DNA of 64,000 bases from Pyrus communis (lineage: Eukaryota; Streptophyta; Magnoliopsida; Rosales; Rosaceae). The stretch covers positions 15,647,201 through 15,711,200 of the forward strand of contig NC_084808.1 of NCBI RefSeq assembly GCF_963583255.1. The letters run 5' to 3'. Within the stretch, counting starts at the first letter, position 1. Each line of letters opens with the position of its first letter. The notes below the pieces were generated by a model. That model was not told the origin of the DNA. It made no database searches and was given only the letters and a program-made list of their open reading frames with translations. Position numbers and translations under genes: made by a program. Shown here in pieces: positions 55,074 to 64,000 of the stretch.

Positions 55074-58000
55074 ATGGTATGGACCCTCTCTCTCACTCTC
55101 TATCTATCTGTCTATCTATCTCTCGTTGTAATTTACACAGCTTGTGCCTTGCTACTTCCCAGGATTACCTGAAATCCGTGGTTCCCTCACAGCTGCTCTC
55201 CGAGCGAGGATCCAATCTGGTCATCATCAACCCAGGTACTTAATTTCCCACTTTTTTACAGCTCCATTCGATTTTTCAGCATAAACCCATCAAAGTTTAC
55301 AACGCAAATCGCAAAACCCACATCCCCATTTCAAATTTTAGTCACTAATTTTGGTCCTTTCAATTTTGGGTTGTTGTTGTTTTGGGAGCTCAGGTTCTGC
55401 AAACATCAGAATTGGCCTTGCTTCGAAGGACACCCCTCTTAATATTCCACATTGCATCGCATGGCACACCACGCAGGAGCCCAGGAGAAATGTTCAAGAC
55501 CAGGTTTCGTGTTGTTCCTTAAACTTTACGTACAATTTTAGTGTTTCGTAGGGTTCGGTCGCGATTGATTGTTGATGTTTTTAGTTTCTTTTGGATTGCT
55601 TTTGGGTTTCAGCTGCTCAATACTCAAGTTACGACTACGCAGTACATGGAGCGGGAAAAGGCCTACGATATGGTGAGTCTATGCGCATTGCTTTGTTTGA
55701 TGCGTTAACTTGTTAGATTTGTATTTGGAGTTTGAATTTAAGCTTTATTGTTTCTGCCATTTTGAAGATTGCGTCGTTCTTGAAGATTCCGTTTATAGAT
55801 GAAGAGGTTGGAAATAATTCTTACCCACGCAAGGTACGCATATTTTCTGCTTGAAATTAGCATTGTGTTTGTTCGTTTTCATACAGATAGTGCGCTATGC
55901 ACCTTCCCTACCAATGTAAAAGGAGCTTGATCTTTATGATTTGGACATTGGTGATTATGTGTTTTGTTCATTGAAAATGAAATGATGAAGCTGATGTGCA
56001 GATGGGACGCGTTGATGGACTTAATCCACAGAATAGTAGAAAGGACACATCATTTGATTGGACAGATGTGTACCAAAAGGAACCTAGTTCGTCTTCAGCA
56101 TTAGGTCATACAAGAGTCCTTGTATATCACTTGTTCTACTTTTCTTGATTGTGTGTATGGACATTTAACTTGATATTATTCCACTGCAACCAATATTGTC
56201 TTATTTGGCACACATTTCCTCAAATAGTCATGTTAACTGTGCAGAAAGTTCAGAGAATAAAGGCACAACTAGCGAGTCTTTAGGCCAGCACAGAGATGCA
56301 AATACTGAGGAGCTTGGCTCTAGCAATCACAAATACAAAAAGGTCATCTATGGTGAGGAAGCACTAAAAATATCCCCCATGGCACCATATACCTTACATC
56401 GTCCTATACGTAGAGGTCACCTAAATATTTCGCTACATTATCCCATGCAGCAGGTACAGTTCCTGTTTTCATTATCATTTTAACTCAGAGATATGAATCG
56501 ACTTTGGTTGAGTTGCCATTGTAGAATTTCAACTTCACATGGGTTCTGATTACATCTTCTCCTAAGAAATTTTTGGGATGACATGTGACATGTTTCATCA
56601 CAATAAATTGAGAAAATCTAGTAATTTAAACTTTTATGCTTTAATGCATTATTCAATACATAAAAGTAAAAGTTTCTAATTTTCATGAGATACTGAATCT
56701 CATTTACATTTTGCATGTTTTGTTAGGTACTTGAAGACGTACATGCTATTTGGGATTTTATTTTGACAGAGAAACTGCACATCCCTCTACATGAAAGACA
56801 CAAGTATGCAGCTATGCTCGTCCTTCCAGAAACATTTGATAATCGAGGTACTCAAAATTGTAGTCTGTTCTTTAGATTGAGAAATTACTGCTTTGCCCTC
56901 ACATTTGTCTGTCTTAGTCATTGGACTTCCATGGCTATAAGTTTTTATTTCAAAATTTGTATCCACTGCCATTTAGGATTGCCAACTGTTTCTATTTTTT
57001 AGAAATGTATTCCTACTTTATCTAGGTATTTTTCTTCGTCTGTTTTAGTGGAAATATTTGCTAACACAAGGTGAGTGCTACACGATCTGCAAATTCTTTT
57101 ACTTGATGAATGATGTGTGTCAATCAGAACTTATATGGATAACCGTAACTTTATGTAAAGAATTTTTTTCCATCTCACTGAAGAAGAGGGTCTTCCTAAG
57201 TATACTAGTGACAACAAGAAAAATTCATTTAGAACTAGCCTGTTTCAACTTGAAGTTCGACATATCCTTCCTCATTATCCAAGTTGGACATATCCTTCCT
57301 CATTATCGGTTTATCCTATAAGAAAAAAATGCTTTTATCAAAACCCCCGTTTTGCATCCTTCTCAAAGAGCTTATAAGTTTCGTTGAGCTGATATCAATT
57401 TTACCAGGGGACTACACAATTGGATATAGAAATGTTTAGACTGCTATTACTGAAACAACTTGTTATTATTGTTACAATACGTAGTGGTGATAATTTGCAT
57501 ATCATGTTGTAGTTTGTAGCTTTCTGTTCATAACGATGTCCTTCTATCTAATTGGTGTTATCTATTTAAAGGTCTCTGCTAGTTGGTTTTGTAATGCCTT
57601 TCCACAAGGAAGTGTGAACTGTGTTTTCCAATATAGTAGGTGGCACTGCAATTTACTTTACAATGTTTATCTGACACATTAGGTGTAACTGTAGGGTGTA
57701 ACCATCTTTATCTAACTTTAAAGATAAAATACAACTTCACCATTTTGCCTTGGATTTATGATTCATCTCACACCTGTTGTGCAATCAGTAGTGTCTTTTT
57801 ATGTGAAACGGAAAGCATGTCAATGTACTAAATGATACATCCTTTAACCATAACAACAATTTATCATACAGTTTATACTCCCTTGCGCTTCTGTGATTTT
57901 TTTTATTTATCTTGGCCTATTCTAATTCTGATTATGGAAATTTATTGTTCGCTTGAATATATAAAAACATTGCCTTGGGAAACTATGGTCATATTTTATA

Positions 58001-61000
58001 ATTTGTCATTTTCTCCAAGCAGAAATAAAGGAATTGTTGTCAATAGTCTTGCGTGACTTGCGTTTTAGCTCAGCAGTGGTACATCAGGTGGGGAAATTTT
58101 TTTTTCTGTATAAATCTATGCTCAATGAGATAATGCCACAATTAGAGTTATCATTTAACTTTTCTATTTTTTCTCAGTGCTATTGACAATCTTTTTCCTC
58201 AATTGATGATTTCCTATTTTTGCAGTACAAATTGTTGTGTGTCGCTGACTCTTCATGGTCTCACCTTTGTACATGATGATTTTATTGTGTTCGTTACCAC
58301 AGGAAGGTCTAGCTGCAGCTTTTGGGAATGGATTATCAACAGCTTGTGTTGTTAAGATGGGTGCTCAGGTGACATCAGTTATTTGCATTGAGGTAACTGC
58401 CATTTCCATACCTTCTCTTCCCATCTATTTAACATAAAGAAAGAAACTCAAAAAGCATAAATATATCATTCCATACAGTCCCTGCATATCTGTTCATGCT
58501 TTCAGAACCAACATGAAAAAAATGCATGCTTAGTTATTCAATTAGAGGCATTTCCTAAAATCACTTTTGTATGCGTGTGTATGCATGTATGTATATGTAT
58601 TGGATTTAGCAAATGAGTGTGCGTGTGTGTGAGCTTCAATTAAGGGATCCCTCAAATGAGGTTACTTTACACTGTCACTGCCATCTCTCTTTTCTTTCGC
58701 AAGTGTGTTATTACTTTTAAACATCCTTTATAAAATTTCATGCTGAATAAATAAAAGAAAAACTAACTCCTTTTGTAGCTTTTTGGTCTTATATCAATAG
58801 CATGCTGAATTATGCCTAAATTGTTAGAGTTGGTCTTCCACTTATGATAATGTATCGCTTGTCTCTTCTGTTGTCCAGGATGGAGCAGCTTTACCTCATA
58901 CAGAGAAAACTTTACCTTTTGGTGGAGAGGTGGGTTCTATTTTAGAATTTCTGAAGTTTTGACTAGCTAGTAGCTACAAGAATGAAATAAATATTCTACC
59001 CTTGTTTCTGTAACTGTTGCTCATCCATGTTAACTAAAACCCTAAAAAGATAATGTTCACACTCAGTAGCTGTTTCTTAATGATGCAAAGCTTGAAGTCT
59101 TTATTTTTACGATTCATCGCATGATTCATATCTTACTCTTCATCACACTTGTTCTTTTGCGTATTTGCGTCTCAAATTTTTCTTCTCTCTTGATGGTGAT
59201 ATATATCATGTTTTATTCTTTTGAATTGGTATGTCCTTCAAATTCCTTCAGTTTGTGCTTACAATGTGATGGTGCATCAATTCCTCTTTAGCACATCAGC
59301 ACTGGGCTAATTCTGCCATCATGTATTTATTCCACTGCAAAGGCCTTTTAGTTCTTCTTTGTTAACTTGCTCTCATCTTGTAACCTCTTTCTTTACCTTT
59401 TAATTTCCCGTTAATGAAATAAATGTTGATTTAACAAGTTTCATTTTCCATCCAACCTTTTCTTTGTGAAGTTAAATTGTATGTGTATTTTTTCAGGACA
59501 TTTCAAGATGCCTTCTTTGGACTCAAAGACATCATCAGACATGGCCACAAATTCGTACTGACATGTTCACCAAGCCGATAGATCTCTTGATGCTTAACAG
59601 ACTAAAAGAGTCTTATTGTGAGATTAAAGTTAGTTCTCTTACTTGTTTCTTGTTTGGTCTTGGATTTTCTATGTAATGTATCTTCTGTCATCTGCCCTAG
59701 CTTCTTTTAGTGATACATGATTCACGCCAGTAATACATGCATGCATATACATATGGACAAGAAGTCCATCTGAGGAAAGCCAAAAGATGCTTAAAAGTAC
59801 CAAAAAAAAAAAAAAAAATATATTATTACAGAGCTCCCGCTAGTCTAGATGAATCGGAACATTGGTTGTAGACATGACGTCCCAAAGAGAGGCAGGTTGA
59901 GTATCACACTATCATGCTAGTGATGATTCTCTTAAACTAGGTTATACCTTCAGTAATGTTGTGTATGATGCCATCTAGATTTTTTTGGCCACCCTACACT
60001 CTAGTGGGGTTGTATGTATGTATAATATTTCTGTGTTCAGTTTTCAATTAATGTAATTATCTCGTGAGGACTACCTACAAGACAACGCACACATATGTTA
60101 TGTCTTATTTCATAACTTTGATCCAATAGGTGGTTTTCCTTTTTATAAGTTTGTTTTCTCCCCCTGTATGTTTTGTTTGAAAAAAAAAAAAATTATTATA
60201 AGTAACGAGCCAATCATATTTTCTTTCCAGAATATATGAAGATCTAGTATACAATTTGAGGTTTCACAGTGCAATGAACAGTTAAAAGAAAGCTTTTCAG
60301 GTCATGGTGAATCATCTATAGAACACAGATGTGAAGCTAATTCTCTATAACGTAATCATATATTCAGGTCTGTCAAAGTCCCTTCATGTTGAAAGAAGGT
60401 TTATTAACATGTGCTTGATTTAAAAGGCTATATGTTAGTAATTGAATTGAATGGAGTGTATGGCCAAATAGTGTAGAATGTGTTGGACAAGGGTCCTTTA
60501 CCTTGGTTCTTGGGTTTTGCTTTTCAAATTACTTAGTTTCCTTTATACAGGAGGGGGAGCTTGATGCTGTTGGTGTAGTTCATTCTTATGAAGATGGCAT
60601 GCCAGCTGGATCTCATAAGACAAGATTAACTGCTCTCAATGTGTGTCTCTTAAAGTGAATTATAGCTGCCTTAATCCTAAAATATAACTTTCAGGGAACA
60701 AAATTTATTATAATTTTATGTTGCATAGGTCCCTCCTATGGGTTTGTTCTTCCCAATGCTTTTGGTCCCAGATGCATATCCTCCACCGCCGAGTGTTTGG
60801 TCAGTAATGTTTTCCAAGCTAAACTTCTCTGCAACATTATAATAATTGGGATAAATTAGTCATTCTTGATAAATATTGGATTGGTTAATTGCTTAGGTTT
60901 CGTGACTATGAAGACATGCTAGAAGATACGTGGCACATGGAATTTCCCAGAAGACCTGAAATGTCAGATGGCTTGTTTTCCAGCATGAACACCGGGTATC

Positions 61001-62612
61001 CAATGTGGGACAGCTACCCAGCTTTTTCAGCTAAACCAAAGAAAGAAGAAAAAATTGGCCTTGCAGAAGCCATAACAAGTAGCATTCTTTCAACAGGTAG
61101 GTTTCTAGAGTGTCACTTACAGTGCTTTTCTATCTGATACCTAAGCACCACTTGGTGGTTTGTTGACAGGACGTATAGACCTCCAAAGAAAATTGTTCTG
61201 CAGTATACTATTGGTGAGTTTGTCACTTAAGATATACAATGTGTTTCTATATTTGCTTACTTGGTGTAGAAATGAAGAAATGAAGAAATGACCTATTTCA
61301 TGTTTTAGATTGGTGGAGTGGCTTTGACAAGAGGTCTTGTTCCTGCAGTGGAGGAAAGGTCAGTTCATCTTAAACAAGCCTACTTGTTTGATTAATATTT
61401 GTGATTATGGTTATGCTTATGATGTTCTAATACGGTATCAGAGCCAGGTTCGCCCACTTGTGAATCCCAACAATACACGTGTCTATGTCACCCAATGTGT
61501 TCTCCATGTGTTTGCCTCGAGTATCGCCACACGTGAGGGTGCATGGAGAGTTGTCTCACATTGGAAAGTTAAGGAAACCTTGAATGGGATCATAAGGAGT
61601 ATGGTTACTCCTCCCACTGCCAATTGGTTTTGGGTGTAACCTCAACATCCTTTAGAGAAACCCACCAATGTGGAGTTTGATTCCTTGGCGTAGAGTTTTG
61701 CTAAGTTAGACTTGTGGTTTATGTTCATAAACTCATAGCTTAGGCAATTAAGCTTCGTGTTTTCACAATGCAAGATGAATAGTAGTTGTTGGGATGGCGA
61801 GTTTTTAGTTCATAGGTCTCAGTCTCCATGCTTGGAAAAGTTGTTTGCTGTGTGCCCCTCTTTACGTTGACCCTAGCACAACTTTCTGCTGAATTTCTGG
61901 TTTTAAGTACACACCAATAAAATTGGATACTTATGCGAGCTTGATATGCCCGTGTGCTTATTTAATAAAGGCTATTGAATGGGGATGGACCGTTCACGCA
62001 AGAGATACAGACACCCTTATAAGATTAAATTATCATTCTCCTTTTGGCAGGGTTTTACATGCAATTCCTTCAAATGAAGCGATTGATACTGTTGAGGTTA
62101 GTTTATTACTTATATCCTCGATGGTTTTAATCCTTTTCTTTTTTTTTTCTTGTAACCAAAATAAACTCGACCATAGTTTTTCATATGTGGTCTATATCAT
62201 GTTAAATAGGTCTTGCAATCAAGATCAAATCCAACTTTTGTACCATGGAAAGGTGGTGCGGTAAGTCAAGCATCCTCTACCTTTTTAATACATAGTTGTA
62301 TGCATCTTATGTAGTTGGTGATTGTAGGGAGAAGGTACCGTTTTAGTATATACTTGTGCGCTTGTTTTAGTTGTCTGTCTGTGGCTAATGGCATCCACCA
62401 AACGTGTCTTTTGCTGGTTGCACTTTTCATCAAGTTACCAACTTAGCATATACTGTGCTTCACAACAGATTCTTGGAATTCTTGATATTGGTCGGGATGC
62501 TTGGATACATCGTGACGACTGGATTCGCAATGGGATTCACATTGGAAGTGGGAGAAAGTACAAGGACTCTTATTTTCTTCAAGCACAGGCAATGTGTTAC
62601 ATTAATTCGTAG
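55074..62612 (+). CDS. ARP9: Actin-related protein 9
   Basis: Twenty exons, all GT-AG: 55074-55076, 55163-55235, 55394-55503, 55613-55672, 55768-55833, 56002-56104, 56245-56453, 56727-56847, 58023-58087, 58303-58392, 58879-58929, 59497-59628, 60551-60640, 60729-60799, 60897-61096, 61170-61213, 61309-61358, 62051-62096, 62210-62260, 62469-62612; 592 aa, close to Arabidopsis ARP9. Key segments are NLVIINPGSANIRIGLASKD (nucleotide-binding start), RHKYAAMLVLPETFDNREIK, HQEGLAAAFGNGLSTACVVK, GAQVTSVICIEDGAALPHTE, IGGVALTRGLVPAVEER and the C-terminal WIHRDDWIRNGIHI. Long insertions in the actin fold are typical of ARP9. It is a nuclear actin relative, grouped with the Arp8 branch and linked to INO80-type chromatin remodelling. 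The first coding exon is only the ATG. Intron 17 holds a TRIM. Confidence 0.95.
57258..57307. repeat. 22-bp near-tandem duplicate in ARP9 intron 8
   Basis: GACATATCCTTCCTCATTAT occurs twice, 27 bp apart. Confidence 0.9.
61432..61658 (+). mobile_element. Partial TRIM in ARP9 intron 17
   Basis: ACGGTATCAGAGCCAGG (61432-61448) is a tRNA-Met primer-binding site. It is followed by CCCACTTGTGAATCCCAACA and then a 3' LTR-like segment with TCTCACATTGGAAAG and CAATTGGTTTTGGGTGTAAC. Both LTR phrases have counterparts in the TRIM at 5188-5518. The left LTR is missing. Confidence 0.75.
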
Positions 62613-64000
62613 AAGGTGACACCTGCTCTTAATTACATGAACTTAATTGAAGATGCTATCGGCTCCCTAGTAATGTCAATGTTAGTCGGGGCTTTGGCAG
62701 TTAACCGACTCTGTAACTTATTTAGTCTTTCAGACGAAAGCATTGGGTGCCCGTAAAGAGGCAATGCATCTTTCTTTTTACTACTCTAAAAGCGTTAATC
62801 ATTTTCCTTTGTTAAAACAAGAGTAAATTGCCATTTATCTCAACTTAAATTACTAGGTAGCTGCCAGTATGCCCTATGAACTAACCTTCAAGCAATTTAC
62901 TTGTTAAACTATTAGGTAGCTGCAAATTGGCCCAAGTTTATGTAGTTTAGGGTAGGGGCCAAATTGGCTTAAAATTTCACTTACTCCAGTCCCACATCGA
63001 TGAAACGAAAAGGGGCGAGAAAGGACGTGGTACAAAATGGAGGCGGTGGGGATATTCTGGGGTTTAAAAGGGTCAGTTGGCTAAATATGCCACTCTCACC
63101 CTTGATTGGTGAGTGCCGTATGGATATCAAGACATATGGCTGACATAATTTGTGGGAGCTCCTAGGGTTGGCTCGCTTTGGCCCACCCTCCATTTTTATT
63201 ACTCACAATATTTTTCACACTTAGAAATGTCCTTCGATGATTTATTTAACAGACATCCTCTTTTCCCTTCACAAAACAGTTTAACATCCGTATCGGCTAC
63301 GAAAGTTGTTCTTTCATGCCTTCAAATCTAAAGTGAAATTTGAAGGTTTGGTTGGAGATGTTCTTAGAAGCCTTCGCCAGTTAGATAGATCTCTCACGTG
63401 CTCAATGCACCATATGGCAATGATTCTTACCAACCACAAGCAAGTGATACAGTTTTTTATTTTTTATTTTTTACATTTTGTCTTCTCTCTCCTCTTAGTT
63501 GTACGGATCACAAATAAAAGACGCTATTAAAACTGTGCATTGAATGCAAGCGAGCTTCTCTACAATATGACTCAACAAGTCATTTAAATCAACTAGTTTG
63601 GCAGGAGTGGCCTTGTCACTCAACTCCTTGGCACTACCAAGTGCCAAACGTGTCCCATCCCCTCTAATTATGGGCTCCCAAATAATAGACGTACACAGAT
63701 TAGACAGCTTGTAATTCATAATCTATGATTAGTATTTCAATTTGATTTCAGGAGGAAGGCAATCCAATAATACAAACGGGGAGGCGATTCTTTGGTGGTC
63801 TAAAAAGTAATATATTTAAAGCATCTCCAATAGAAATGTCAAATGTCTAAAACAGGAATCAAATTCCTGATAGAATGCCATGTGGTAAAATTTGAAGGCA
63901 TGATGAAACCCTATTTGGCATGTCAAAATAAAATGTCAAATTTCATTTTTATGGTTGATATTACAAAATAACATTTTGAAAAGTCTCTTATTCCAACCGA
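62613..64000. other. 3' flank of ARP9 and unassigned sequence to window end
   Basis: 62613-62800 is the likely ARP9 3' UTR. A perfect snRNA-type upstream element GTCCCACATCG lies at about 62991. A minus-strand open frame at 63495-63719 (74 aa, with LCTSIIWEPIIRGDGTRLAL) has unusually good composition but no recognised family. The last 170 bp (GCATCTCCAATAGAAATGTC and on) look like the beginning of a MITE cut by the window edge. Confidence 0.45.

Noticed and set aside
56787..58056. Open frames inside ARP9 intron 8 as separate genes
   Set aside because: They lie within a 1.2-kb intron whose borders restore the ARP9 frame (NRE-IKE), and they show no motif.
1..64000. CRISPR arrays, bacterial operons, riboswitches
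   Set aside because: The tandem repeats seen are ordinary minisatellites without spacers, and the genes are spliced eukaryotic genes.

Overview
The window is nuclear DNA of a flowering plant. Its protein-coding genes have short coding exons with GT-AG introns, and more than half of the sequence is nested, decayed retrotransposon. The families seen (PMD-carrying Ty3 elements, TRIMs, GGGACGGAAC-type MITEs, a 2-oxoglutarate oxygenase pair next to gypsy LTRs) suggest a woody eudicot, most likely Rosaceae; this assignment is inference. No tRNA, rRNA or CRISPR was seen.

Layout. 1-4515: degenerate Ty1/copia element, + strand. 5188-5518: a TRIM. 5520-12600: gene-poor repeat land with a solo Ty3 LTR (8921-9931, minus), small tandem repeats and a broken PPR fragment. 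12603-16358: two minus-strand ACC-oxidase-homolog genes, one an exon-1 pseudogene and one complete (363 aa, 3 exons). 16670-20390: 5' LTR and gag of a Tat-type Ty3/gypsy element, + strand. 20566-20735: a SINE. 20871-35398: a nearly complete Tat-type Ty3/gypsy element on the minus strand. It carries, in antisense just inside its 3' LTR, an intron-containing plant-mobile-domain gene, and it is itself interrupted by a Mutator-like element. 35399-38995: a chromovirus remnant holding a 217-bp foreign insert and a non-autonomous LTR element. 39356-39669: a PIF/Harbinger MITE. 39776-44300: a Ty1/copia remnant on the minus strand, again with an antisense gene cassette just inside the 3' LTR. 44840-45774: an unrecognised gene split by a solo copia LTR.

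From 46 kb the window becomes ordinary gene space: two head-to-head HR-like lesion-inducer (DoxX-type) membrane-protein genes with identical exon structure (46737-48544 minus; 50733-52851 plus), then a 20-exon actin-related protein 9 gene (55074-62612). From memory, the Arabidopsis relatives of the lesion-inducer and ARP9 genes lie near each other on chromosome 5, so this end looks like conserved synteny while the left 45 kb is a transposon-rich block.

The most notable pattern is that two unrelated retroelements, one Ty3 and one Ty1, each carry a host-like gene in antisense, directly inside the 3' LTR, with its own TATA-like box. The Ty3 one has introns, which only survive retrotransposition because they are antisense to the element's genomic RNA.
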